Assembly: GCF_004354045.1 (NCBI RefSeq)
Contig: NZ_SMRT01000002.1
Coordinates: 620,001 to 684,000, forward strand
From: Paenibacillus piri
GTDB lineage: Bacteria; Bacillota; Bacilli; Paenibacillales; NBRC-103111
Length of the DNA stretch: 64,000 nucleotides
Direction: 5' to 3'
Shown: piece after piece, positions 52,905 through 60,723 of the stretch
Position numbering within the stretch: position 1 is the stretch's first letter
Layout of the letters: every line of letters begins with the position of its first letter
Notes under the pieces: model-generated
What the model was told of the DNA's origin: nothing
Databases searched by the model: none
Seen by the model: only the letters and a program-made list of their open reading frames with translations
Position numbers and translations under genes: made by a program

Positions 52905-54032
52905 GTGGCGATTCATTGGTTTCTGCTGGTTGCAATTATCGTCATTATTATCCAGGCGCTGTTGTTCCGCTATTTCGGGCGGCAGGGCTTGAAATACGAC
53001 CGTTATTTCAGTAAAAGGGCTTGTTTTCAGGGCGAGGAGACGGAAATGGTCGAGCGGATCGCGAACCGCAGCCTGATGCCGGTGCCCTGGCTCAGACTCG
53101 AGGCCTTAATGCACTTCAGCTTAAAATTTCACAGCCAGGCCGGTCTTGATATTAGCGGCGGTTCGATGTTTCAAAATCATAAAAGCTTCTTCAGTCTGAT
53201 GCCGTTTACGCAAATTACGAGAAAGCATCGGATCATGTGTTCGAAACGGGGCTGTTACCGGCTGAATTCCGCATCGCTTACGTTCGGAGACCTGATGGGT
53301 CTTTACCGGCAAAGCCTGCGCCTGACGCTGGATGTCGAGTTGCTCGTCTACCCGAGAATCGCCGAGCTGTCCGAGCTGGCGCTGCCTTCCCACAGCTGGC
53401 AGGGGGATATGACCGTGCGCCGCTGGATTGTCGACGATCCGTTCATGATCTCCGGCGTCCGCGAATACCGCTACGGCGATCCGTTGAACGGGATCAACTG
53501 GAAGGCGACGGCCCGCAGCGGCGTGCTGCAGGTGCACCAGCGCGATTATACGGCGGATCATCGCCTGATGATTGTGCTCAATGTGGAGGATCACGAGAAA
53601 ATGTGGAATCAGGTCAACGACCCGGAGCTGTTCGAACACGGGATATCCTGCGCCGCCGCCTACGCGCAGGCTGCGGTTGGGCAGGGCATGGAGGCCGGCT
53701 TTGCCTCGAACGCCCATCTGATCGATGAACCGAAGCAGCGGGTCCTTGTAGAGCCGCGCAGCGGCCCCGATCAAATGACCTATTTGCTGGAAACGATGGC
53801 CAGGCTGGTTGTGGCCCGCAGCATGCCATTCGATGAGCTGCTGGAACAGTTCGCAGAGCCCGGGCATGGCGGATCGCGCCTGGATCTGCTCATTATTTCC
53901 GCTTATGTGAGCGACAAGATGCAGGCGGTCATAGACCGGCTTATCGATAACGGCAACGGGGTCGACGTGTATCTGCTCCGGAACGAGCAGCATACGGCCG
54001 ACTCTGTAGAACAGGCAGGTGCGGGAGCATGA
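52905..54032 (+). CDS. DUF58 domain-containing protein
   Basis: A 375-residue protein with an N-terminal membrane helix (HWFLLVAIIVIIIQALLF) followed by a cytoplasmic or peripheral domain. The DUF58 signature REYRYGDPLNGINWKATARS sits near residue 190, and the C-terminal part resembles a von Willebrand A fold. The start is GTG 52905; the ribosome binding site is weak, so coupling with moxR (11 bases upstream) is likely. Overlaps the next gene by four bases. Confidence 0.88.
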   Translation: MAIHWFLLVAIIVIIIQALLFRYFGRQGLKYDRYFSKRACFQGEETEMVERIANRSLMPVPWLRLEALMHFSLKFHSQAGLDISGGSMFQNHKSFFSLMPFTQITRKHRIMCSKRGCYRLNSASLTFGDLMGLYRQSLRLTLDVELLVYPRIAELSELALPSHSWQGDMTVRRWIVDDPFMISGVREYRYGDPLNGINWKATARSGVLQVHQRDYTADHRLMIVLNVEDHEKMWNQVNDPELFEHGISCAAAYAQAAVGQGMEAGFASNAHLIDEPKQRVLVEPRSGPDQMTYLLETMARLVVARSMPFDELLEQFAEPGHGGSRLDLLIISAYVSDKMQAVIDRLIDNGNGVDVYLLRNEQHTADSVEQAGAGA

Positions 54033-55351
54033 ATAATCCGACCCTAAGAGGAATCGGCTGGAGCCTGGCGAAGGGCGCCGTGGAGCTGCTGCTGGCGTTT
54101 CCGCTGCTGCTTGCCGTTATCGTATACTTGCTGCCGGACGAAGGCAGCTTGGCGCTATGGCTGCTCTCCTTGCTGATCTGCTACGCGGCGGGAGCCATCG
54201 GCGGCAATGTGCTGACGCTGCGCAAACGATATCAGCTGCTCGCGTTCACGCTGGCTGCCGGAGCATTGGCCTCGTACCCGGTATTTGGCATGGCAGCCGG
54301 CATGTTGGTCGGGCTTCCGGTCGGTACGGTTTTTACGGCCCGCGGGGTCAAATCCGTTGCATTGCCATGGCATGTGCTGCTGCCGGCCAGCCTGTACGGC
54401 ATAAGCCTGCTTATTTATTTTTTGGCTTCCGTGATGATGCCCTTCTTTCCTGTATATGAGCCGTATTTGACGCTGCTTCTGTGGGCCGGTCTCGCGTCGC
54501 TTGCGATCGCGCTGTTGATGACGAATCAGTCCAATATGAAGCAGGAGACGCTGTCCGGCGATAAGGATCCGGTATTGGCCGGCCCTGTCGTCTGGCAAAA
54601 CCGGATGCTGGTGCTGGGCGTGCTGGCGATCATCGTGATCGCCGTCATGTTCCGCAAGCTTCAGCAGGCGGTGCTGTGGCTGAAGGAGCAGCTGCTGGCT
54701 TGGCTGCGCGAGCTGCTCAGCCGCCGGACCGACCCGCCTCAGCCCGACAACGCCGCACCCCCGCCGGATATGAGCGGGCTCGGCGAAGGCGGTCAGGCGG
54801 CCGGATGGCTGGTTTGGCTGGAGAAAGCCGCCATGCTGTTGGTGGAGGCGGGATTTATTGTACTGGTGCTTGTTCTGCTCTATCAGGCAGGCAAGCGGCT
54901 GCCCAAGCTGGTCAAGAAGCTGTATGCGAAGCTGATGGATATTCTCGCGCGCAAGGAGCTTCGGAGAGGCTCAGGCGGGTATGTGGATGATGTGGAGAGC
55001 CTGATGGACTGGGATGCGCTGCGCGGAGAGCTGGCTGCGCGCATGAAGTCATGGCTTCCGCGGAAGAGGACGCGCGTCAAGTGGGAGGACCTGCGCGATA
55101 ACCGCGAAAGGGTCCGTTATTTATACCGGAGCTGGGTGCAAAGCGTCGCAAGCGAAGGCTACAAGCCGAAGCACAGCTTGACGCCGAAAGAAACGGGCCA
55201 AGATATTCAAAGCTGGGATCGCAGCCGGCAGCCGGCTCCCGATTCGTTAATTTCCGTGTACGAACGCGTTCGCTACGGCGAGAAAACCGCCCGGGATGCG
55301 GAAGTGGCGGAGCTGAGGCAATCGCTTGAAGCGAACAAGCGCCGACCGTGA
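54029..55351 (+). CDS. DUF4129-type membrane protein lacking a transglutaminase core
   Basis: A 440-residue membrane protein. About six helices in residues ~10-170, another near 195-215 and another near 275-295. A cytoplasmic C-terminal domain matches the DUF4129 pattern (RVRYLYRSWVQSVASEG; LTPKETGQDI). Typical TgpA-like proteins in MoxR-DUF58 operons carry a transglutaminase domain between the membrane part and DUF4129. Here I see no Cys-His-Asp triad, only a ~60-residue Pro-rich spacer. The TGase may be lost or encoded separately. Overlaps the DUF58 gene by four bases. Confidence 0.72.
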   Translation: MNNPTLRGIGWSLAKGAVELLLAFPLLLAVIVYLLPDEGSLALWLLSLLICYAAGAIGGNVLTLRKRYQLLAFTLAAGALASYPVFGMAAGMLVGLPVGTVFTARGVKSVALPWHVLLPASLYGISLLIYFLASVMMPFFPVYEPYLTLLLWAGLASLAIALLMTNQSNMKQETLSGDKDPVLAGPVVWQNRMLVLGVLAIIVIAVMFRKLQQAVLWLKEQLLAWLRELLSRRTDPPQPDNAAPPPDMSGLGEGGQAAGWLVWLEKAAMLLVEAGFIVLVLVLLYQAGKRLPKLVKKLYAKLMDILARKELRRGSGGYVDDVESLMDWDALRGELAARMKSWLPRKRTRVKWEDLRDNRERVRYLYRSWVQSVASEGYKPKHSLTPKETGQDIQSWDRSRQPAPDSLISVYERVRYGEKTARDAEVAELRQSLEANKRRP

Positions 55352-55563
55352 CAAAACGCCGGCGCGAGCGTGCAGGAAGGTTATCATTGGGCCCGTGGCG
55401 GTGCAGAAGGGCGTATAGCAAGCTGCTTCGCTCAGGATCATATCGGTACCGTGGCGCGGACAGCCGACGAATCAACCGTTTGCATATTGACCCGTAATAT
55501 TTTAACATGGTCTATGGAACGATTCAGTCAACGAAAATGGACGACGAAAGAAGGACAAAGGGT

Positions 55564-55833
55564 ATGATCTCTGTATTGGAAGCAAGCATGACACACAGCA
55601 AGGAAGACGGATACGTGGGCAAGGTGGAATTCCGTGTGGAACAACACAAACAGCCCTATGAAATTACGCTGTACAGCAAAAACGGAAAAGAATGGATGTA
55701 CAGCTTGAACTTTTTGCATGAATCCGGCAGCGAGGAAGAGATTGACGCTTTGGAGGAGCTGCTCGAGGAAGACGACGAGCTGTACGATTCGTTAATCAAC
55801 GCAGCCAAAAGCAAGCTGCCCGCTAACGGATAA
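55564..55833 (+). CDS. hypothetical acidic protein, 89 residues
   Basis: Not recognised. Starts MISVLEASMTHSKEDG and has a beta-rich centre followed by a strongly acidic stretch (EEEIDALEELLEEDDELYD). ATG 55564 is preferred for AAGGA eight bases upstream. Soluble. A terminator follows 13 bases after the stop. Confidence 0.7.
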   Translation: MISVLEASMTHSKEDGYVGKVEFRVEQHKQPYEITLYSKNGKEWMYSLNFLHESGSEEEIDALEELLEEDDELYDSLINAAKSKLPANG

Positions 55834-55845
55834 TATCCGGCAAGG

Positions 55846-55868
55846 AAGTCCCGCTGCGGACTTTTTTT
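55846..55868 (+). terminator. rho-independent terminator
   Basis: AAGTCC (55846-55851) pairs with GGACTT (55858-55863), followed by a run of T to 55868. Confidence 0.75.
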
Positions 55869-55898
55869 GTTGTGCAGCGAGCGTAATGTTTATACTCG

Positions 55899-55948
55899 GC
55901 TTCGCACAGCTTTGACAAACGCGCTTGCCTATAAGGACGTCGAAGTCG
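55899..55948. repeat. dispersed intergenic repeat, copy B
   Basis: A 50-bp sequence starting GCTTCGCACAGCTTTGACAA, 30 bases after a terminator T-run. By eye it matches copy C at about 36 of 50 positions, mostly with transitions, and copy A over two blocks. Confidence 0.7.
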
Positions 55949-56186
55949 TTAATCTTTGGCGCTTCACTGAAAAAATCCGGGCTTGTCCGGATGGAACCGC
56001 ACACTCGGGTAGGACATACTGTCCGGCGTACGGATAGGCGAGTATGGATAATTTAATTTAGCAAAAATAATCATGTGTGGAAACGATTTCATATACTTCT
56101 CAGCTTGTAAAATCTGATGTAACATGTGGATAAGCGGTAGAACCAAAATTGGGTTTCATCATGAGGCTATGAACGGAGGAAGACAG

Positions 56187-56441
56187 ATGAGGGTACACGA
56201 GATTCAAATTTGCCATGACCTACAGCCGCAATACCTGCAGGAGGTCGCACATCAGGCAAGCAGATTCAGCTCCGACATTAAAATCAAGTTCGAGCAGGAC
56301 AGCATGCAGCTGGACGCCAAAAGCATATTGGGCATGATGCTCGTGCCTTTGCGGTCGGGAACCCGTATTACGATTCAGACCCGGGGCAATGACGAGAAGG
56401 AAGCCATCGATATCATGTGCGACCTGTTGGAAAACAAATAA
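56187..56441 (+). CDS. HPr-family protein, Crh-like
   Basis: An 84-residue HPr fold protein. Aligned from the start, position 15 (the PTS phosphorylation site His15 in HPr) is Gln in LQPQYLQ, and position 46 is the regulatory Ser in LDAKSILGMM. A Gln at 15 with Ser46 is the hallmark of Crh, which cannot carry PTS phosphate but can be phosphorylated by HPr kinase and help CcpA. Arg17, conserved in HPr and Crh, is Leu here. ATG 56187 follows GGAGGAAG. Whether it works as Crh is inference. A terminator follows. Confidence 0.8.
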   Translation: MRVHEIQICHDLQPQYLQEVAHQASRFSSDIKIKFEQDSMQLDAKSILGMMLVPLRSGTRITIQTRGNDEKEAIDIMCDLLENK

Positions 56442-56477
56442 AAATATTCAATCGGGGGCGATTGACATGCCGCAAGA

Positions 56478-56501
56478 AAGCCTGAGCGATCAGGCTTTTT
56501 T
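56478..56501 (+). terminator. terminator between convergent genes
   Basis: AGCCTGA (56479-56485) pairs with TCAGGCT (56490-56496), loop GCGA, then TTTTT. The stop codon of the convergent VTT gene lies inside the stem. Confidence 0.85.
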
Positions 56502-57080
56502 GCTTAACCACAGCTTGTAAAGGGTCAGGATCAACGCTAAAAACGCAACATAAATACATGCGGCAATCAGCGCGCTGCGGCCATCGGTCAATAGGCTGCT
56601 CCCTAAATAGGCGTACACGAGCATGGCGGGAATTTTGCCCAAGGCGGATGCCGCAACATAAGTCCGAAGCCGGATCGACAGGAAGGCGGGGTAAATATTG
56701 ATCAATGCTTGCGGAAAAATCGGAATGAGCCGCGCGATCAGGAGCGTGATGAACGGATTTTTTTCCATCATCCGCTTCAGCTTTTCCATTTGCTTGAATT
56801 TGGCCAAATAAGCGCGGCCCTGCTCATGAAAGGTTGTCTTCACCAGCATATAAACGATCACCGAAGCGGCCGAAGCGGCAGTCCAGCTGATCAGGGCGCC
56901 GAGCAGCGGACCGTACATGATCCCAAGCATCCCGATGACGATTTTAAAAGGAAGCACGGGAAATAAAACGAATCCCAGGGCGAGCAAAAAAATGACGGGC
57001 AGCGAAGGACGGTCATGCAGCATCCAATCGTAAATGGGATGCCGGTATATAAAAAAGATGATAGCGGTTAATCCGTACAT
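56490..57080 (-). CDS. VTT/TVP38 (DedA superfamily) membrane protein
   Basis: A 196-residue membrane protein of the SNARE-associated/VTT type with five to six hydrophobic segments. Typical re-entrant loop motifs are FVLFPVLPFKIVIGMLG and the Arg-containing LIARLIPIFPQALINIYPAF. Homologues act in lipid scrambling or transport. ATG 57080 lacks a convincing ribosome binding site at proper distance. The frame stays open upstream, and a GGGGAG box lies about 12 codons earlier, before a run with no standard start codon, so the N-terminus is uncertain. Confidence 0.8.
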   Translation of the reverse strand: MYGLTAIIFFIYRHPIYDWMLHDRPSLPVIFLLALGFVLFPVLPFKIVIGMLGIMYGPLLGALISWTAASAASVIVYMLVKTTFHEQGRAYLAKFKQMEKLKRMMEKNPFITLLIARLIPIFPQALINIYPAFLSIRLRTYVAASALGKIPAMLVYAYLGSSLLTDGRSALIAACIYVAFLALILTLYKLWLSKKA

Positions 57081-57144
57081 GAGGGCGACATGCCATAGCT
57101 TGATAACGATCTCCCCGTTTCCTCGTCAGCATTCGACTATGCAA

Positions 57145-57172
57145 AAGAGCTGCTTTGAGCAGCCCTTTTTTT
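57145..57172 (-). terminator. hairpin with flanking T/A tracts
   Basis: GCTGCT (57149-57154) pairs with AGCAGC (57158-57163), with TTTTTTT on the plus side and AAAAG on the other. On the minus strand it may end the DUF3817 transcript; orientation is uncertain. Confidence 0.5.
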
Positions 57173-57203
57173 GTTGAATAGTAAGTATAAGATATTATAC
57201 TTA

Positions 57204-57253
57204 GCTTCGCACAACCTTGGCAAACACGCTCGTCCCGAGGGAAGGCGGAGCCG
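57204..57253. repeat. dispersed intergenic repeat, copy C
   Basis: A 50-bp sequence starting GCTTCGCACAACCTTGGCAA, 31 bases after a T-tract hairpin. The first ten bases are identical to copy B, and most later differences are transitions. Confidence 0.65.
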
Positions 57254-57309
57254 TTTAACCTGGGCGTTTATGACTCATGTAATAATGGCAGAGGGATCAA
57301 TAATGCGGG

Positions 57310-57600
57310 TTACGCTTCGCGCCGCAGTCGGGCGTCGAGAACAAAGGTGCCGAACGGTAGCAGGGAAGCGATCAGTGCGCCAATAACGCGAATAATGGAC
57401 CAGCGCTTCACTATCGTGACATGAACGAGAGCGAGCAAATACATAATAAACAGCACGCCATGCAGCATGCCGACAATTTTCACCGCTTGCGGAATATCGG
57501 CGTAATATTTCAGCGGCATAGCGATACAAAGCAGAACAAGAAACGAAATGCCTTCATACAAACCGACCATACGAAAACGTCCGAGCGCAGTACTTAACAT
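57310..57600 (-). CDS. DUF3817 membrane protein
   Basis: A 96-residue membrane protein with three predicted helices. The family signature is GRFRMVGLYEGISFLVLL, with MPLKYYAD and KIVGMLHGVLFIMYL following. Function unknown for the family. ATG 57600 is preferred over GTG 57609 because GAGGTG lies six bases before it. Confidence 0.85.
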   Translation of the reverse strand: MLSTALGRFRMVGLYEGISFLVLLCIAMPLKYYADIPQAVKIVGMLHGVLFIMYLLALVHVTIVKRWSIIRVIGALIASLLPFGTFVLDARLRREA

Positions 57601-57609
57601 ATTTTGCAC

Positions 57610-57860
57610 CTCATTTAACGATTTAATGAACCATCTTCCAGTATATATGAAAAACGGAATGAACTGTAGAGGAAGAGCGGCTTGTTCGAAAAAGGTTCAC
57701 GAATGGCCGAGGTCCTTGCATGACAGACAGGCTTGCGCCGACCCGCCGGGACAGGCAGGGAAAGAACATCTGAAGATAGCGAATAATCATTGTGAGAAGC
57801 CTTTCTATATGCAAGATTAAGCGCTTTACCTAAAATTTACTTCCAGTTAACATAAATGGG
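57610..57860. other. intergenic stretch with no recognised element
   Basis: The left part of the region between the DUF3817 gene and the LacI-type regulator. Apart from an AAGCGCTT palindrome near 57820, I see no promoter that convinces me, no ORF with a ribosome binding site and no RNA motif. Confidence 0.5.
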
Positions 57861-57889
57861 TTGTAAGTGAGATGTATCGAATGTATAAT
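57861..57889 (+). promoter_or_regulatory. promoter of the LacI-regulated operon
   Basis: TTGTAA (57861-57866), 17-base spacer, perfect TATAAT (57884-57889). Start expected near 57896. Confidence 0.75.
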
Positions 57890-57905
57890 AGGAAACAAGA
57901 TCCAA

Positions 57906-57919
57906 TTAAACCGGTTTAA
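57906..57919 (+). promoter_or_regulatory. LacI-type operator O1
   Basis: TTAAACCGGTTTAA, a perfect palindrome with central CG, typical of LacI/GalR operators, located just downstream of the predicted transcription start. Confidence 0.75.
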
Positions 57920-57944
57920 CGAACTGGTTTTTATTAGGAGAATC

Positions 57945-57960
57945 ATTAAACCGGTTTAAT
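57945..57960 (+). promoter_or_regulatory. LacI-type operator O2
   Basis: ATTAAACCGGTTTAAT, a 16-bp perfect palindrome, 40 bp centre to centre from O1. The pair suggests cooperative binding or looping by the regulator encoded next. Confidence 0.8.
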
Positions 57961-57995
57961 AAATTGAGTTTCGATTCGCAAACAGGGGGGATCGT

Positions 57996-59009
57996 GTGGC
58001 AACAATTGATGATGTGGCTAAAAGGGCAGGCGTTTCCAAAGGGACGGTCTCCAGCGTATTCAGCAAAAAACGGCCGATCAGCCGGCAAGTAACGGAGCGG
58101 GTGTTGGAGGTCGCCAAAGATTTGGGCTATTTCCCGAACCATGTGGCCCGAAGTCTGGCCATTAAGAAGACGATGATTGCGGGGCTGAAAATGCCGATTT
58201 CCAAAGACAACACGATGTCCGGCTTTGAAATTCAGCTGATTAACGGCGTTATTCGCGAATGCTCCAAGCAAGGCTACCGGGTGCTGCTCGACCCGCTGCC
58301 GGAGCATGACGATCCGACCCAGTTTTCCATCGACCCGGTAGACGGCGTCATTATGCTGAACCCGAGAAGACAGGATCCCCGCATTGTAAGATACAATCAA
58401 ATGGGCATCCCGCTGGTGCTGATCGGCCGGCCGGATCCGGAAGACCCGACCGTCAGTTTTGTCGACAACGACAACACGAATTTGACGCTGCAGGTCGGTG
58501 CCCATCTGCTGGAAAACGGTCATAAATCGGTTTTGTTTCTCAACGCCGCCGCCGATATGACGGTAGCGTCGGACAGACAGCTCGGTCTGATGCAAGCCTT
58601 TGCGAACAGCGGCCAACCGGCAGACCGGGTTCATGTCATGAACTTCTCCAGAAAAATCAATTCGTCTGCTACCGAATACGGTTACACCGCGCTTATGAAT
58701 ATGTACGGCCAGTCGGCTTTTACCGCTGTGATTGCAGATACGGATCGCGTTGCCCTCGGCGTGCTGCGTGCGGCCCGCGAGCTTGGCGTCGACGTTCCCG
58801 GAGAGCTTTCCATCATCGCTTTAAGCAACGATGCGATTTTGGCGCAGGAGGTTACGCCCAAGCTGACTTCGGTTGAGCTGTCGGCGGAGCGGCTGGGAGC
58901 GGAGGCTGCGCAAATCCTTATCCGGAAAATGAACGACATGAACATCGTGCAGCAATCAATTATAGAAACAAAGCTTATCATTCGCGAATCGTGCCGCAGG
59001 CTGAGCTAA
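57996..59009 (+). CDS. LacI family transcriptional regulator
   Basis: A 337-residue repressor. The helix-turn-helix TIDDVAKRAGVSKGTVSSVF is at the N-terminus, followed by the hinge and a periplasmic-binding-protein-like effector domain (VDGVIMLNPRRQDPR; FVDNDN; ALSNDAILAQEVTPKLTSVE). GTG 57996 has AGGGGGG at about five bases. Two operators precede it, so autoregulation is likely. It should control the following importer operon; the effector is probably the transported sugar or a metabolite of it. Confidence 0.95.
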   Translation: MATIDDVAKRAGVSKGTVSSVFSKKRPISRQVTERVLEVAKDLGYFPNHVARSLAIKKTMIAGLKMPISKDNTMSGFEIQLINGVIRECSKQGYRVLLDPLPEHDDPTQFSIDPVDGVIMLNPRRQDPRIVRYNQMGIPLVLIGRPDPEDPTVSFVDNDNTNLTLQVGAHLLENGHKSVLFLNAAADMTVASDRQLGLMQAFANSGQPADRVHVMNFSRKINSSATEYGYTALMNMYGQSAFTAVIADTDRVALGVLRAARELGVDVPGELSIIALSNDAILAQEVTPKLTSVELSAERLGAEAAQILIRKMNDMNIVQQSIIETKLIIRESCRRLS

Positions 59010-59035
59010 TGCCTCATGAAGAGGCGGGCATGAAT

Positions 59036-59049
59036 TGAAAGCGCTTTAT
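59036..59049 (+). promoter_or_regulatory. cre-like site
   Basis: TGAAAGCGCTTTAT matches 12 of 14 positions of the cre consensus and contains the palindrome AAAGCGCTTT. It lies between the regulator and the binding-protein gene, suggesting CcpA control. Confidence 0.5.
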
Positions 59050-59158
59050 TAATATTTCGTAAAGGCGGTGATGCCGCGGGCTGCATCGGATCGCAATTAT
59101 ACCGGATCATTCGTATTGAAGCTATTGTGTTCAAAAGTATAACCAATGGGAGGTTACT

Positions 59159-60616
59159 ATGAGTACAAGAACAAAAACCGTAAGTTCGATCGCAGCGTTG
59201 ATGCTGCTTGGGAGTGCGCTGGCAGGCTGCTCCGGCGGAGATTCCGCTGCTGGCAATTCAGGAACCGGCTCCAGCAACAATTCGAACTCTCAGCCTAAGA
59301 CGGACGCCAAAACCGACGCCAAGAAGGAGGAACGTTCGCTGCGTATGATGTCGTCCGTCATCGGCGGCAAAAACCCGGAAGAAAATACGCTGTTTGAAAA
59401 GGAAATCGAACGGTTGACCGGAATCAAGGCCAAGCTCGACAAGCCCGCTTCCGATTACGACCAGAAGCTGATGGCCGCTATTTCCTCCGGCGACAAGTTC
59501 GACCTGCTGCAGGTAAGCAAGGAAAGAATGAACCTACTCGTCGATCAGGGCGTGCTGACTCCGCTGACGGATCAGGTTAAGGCATCCAAAGTGCTGCAGG
59601 ACCCGGACGTGCTTCCGACCCAGGAATGGGATCAGGTCAAAACAAAGGACGGCAAAATATACGGCGTATTTACAAAATTCCAGGGCGGCACGATGCCGAT
59701 CATACGCAACGACTGGCTGAAAAAGCTCAACCTGCCCGAGCCGAAAACGTTGGACGACTACTACAAAGTGATGAAGGCGTTCACCGAGCAGGATCCGGAC
59801 GGCAACGGCAAAAAGGACACATACGGCTTGTCGACGGCGGGCATGTATGAGCTGCAGGGCTTCTTCAGCGCCGCCGGCTTGAAGCAGCGTTATGTGGAGA
59901 AGGACGGCAAGAAGGATGTGCCTTATTCGACCGATGCCGCGATTCCGGTGTACGAATGGCTGAACAAGCTGTACAAGGAAGGCATTCTGGATCCAAACTT
60001 TGCGACCAACGATACCGGTAAAATGCGCAATTTATTTCTCGCGGACCGTGTCGGCATCATCACCTACTGGGACGCCTGGGTAGGCATGCTGAACAATACG
60101 AGATTGGAGCAGGATCCGAAAACGGCGTTTGAGGCCAAAGGATTGCCGGGAGCCGCCGGACCTGACGGCAAATACATGCTGCGTCGCGGCGATCCGGACG
60201 TATGGGTTATTCCGGTAAATGCCGAGCATCCGAAAACTGCCTTCGAATTCATCGAATGGTGGCATTCCAAGGAAGGCATTACACTTGGCAGTCTGGGGAT
60301 CAAGGATAACGATTATACCGATAACGGCGGTAAAATCGAGCTGACGAAAGCAGGCAAAGAACATGCGATGGACCATGGCGTTCCATTCTGGTACAACAAA
60401 AAGGTTCAACCGCCGTTCGGTCTGCTGCCCGGAGTGAAAGAAGCTCAGGAGCTGGTTGTCAAATATGCCGCTCTCGAATTGACGCCGCCTAAATGGGCGG
60501 ATGCCGAAAAAATTATTAACGAATATTCATTCAAGGCGATTCTGGGCGAAATGCCTGCGGCCGAGGCGGTCAAAAAAATGCGCGAGCAGTTGAAATCGAA
60601 GCAATTAATTGATTAA
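59159..60616 (+). CDS. CUT1-type ABC transporter substrate-binding lipoprotein (third importer, LipO-like)
   Basis: A 485-residue extracellular binding protein. The lipobox LAGC follows the signal peptide, then a linker rich in Ser, Asn and Lys. The body resembles the long LipO-like family (GTMPIIRNDWLKKLNLPEPK; EQDPDGNGKKDTYG, a Ca-loop-like element). GGGAGG precedes ATG 59159. First structural gene after the LacI regulator. Ligand unknown. Confidence 0.92.
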   Translation: MSTRTKTVSSIAALMLLGSALAGCSGGDSAAGNSGTGSSNNSNSQPKTDAKTDAKKEERSLRMMSSVIGGKNPEENTLFEKEIERLTGIKAKLDKPASDYDQKLMAAISSGDKFDLLQVSKERMNLLVDQGVLTPLTDQVKASKVLQDPDVLPTQEWDQVKTKDGKIYGVFTKFQGGTMPIIRNDWLKKLNLPEPKTLDDYYKVMKAFTEQDPDGNGKKDTYGLSTAGMYELQGFFSAAGLKQRYVEKDGKKDVPYSTDAAIPVYEWLNKLYKEGILDPNFATNDTGKMRNLFLADRVGIITYWDAWVGMLNNTRLEQDPKTAFEAKGLPGAAGPDGKYMLRRGDPDVWVIPVNAEHPKTAFEFIEWWHSKEGITLGSLGIKDNDYTDNGGKIELTKAGKEHAMDHGVPFWYNKKVQPPFGLLPGVKEAQELVVKYAALELTPPKWADAEKIINEYSFKAILGEMPAAEAVKKMREQLKSKQLID

Positions 60617-60658
60617 TGGCATAAAATATTTGCGGTTTATTCAAGTGAATCCGGATAC

Positions 60659-60685
60659 GAGGGAGCATGCATCCCGTGCTCCCTC
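60659..60685 (+). other. hairpin between binding-protein and permease genes
   Basis: GAGGGAGCA (60659-60667) pairs perfectly with TGCTCCCTC (60677-60685), 9-nt loop, no T-run. Same position as the hairpins in the other two importers. Confidence 0.65.
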
Positions 60686-60723
60686 TGTTAACAACATTGA
60701 TCGGATAAGGTGGTGGCTGTTGT

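Noticed and set aside
59116..59143. TTGAAG with 16-base spacer and TATAAC before the third binding-protein gene
   Set aside because: The implied transcription start would fall inside the ribosome binding site, so it is unlikely to be the functional promoter.
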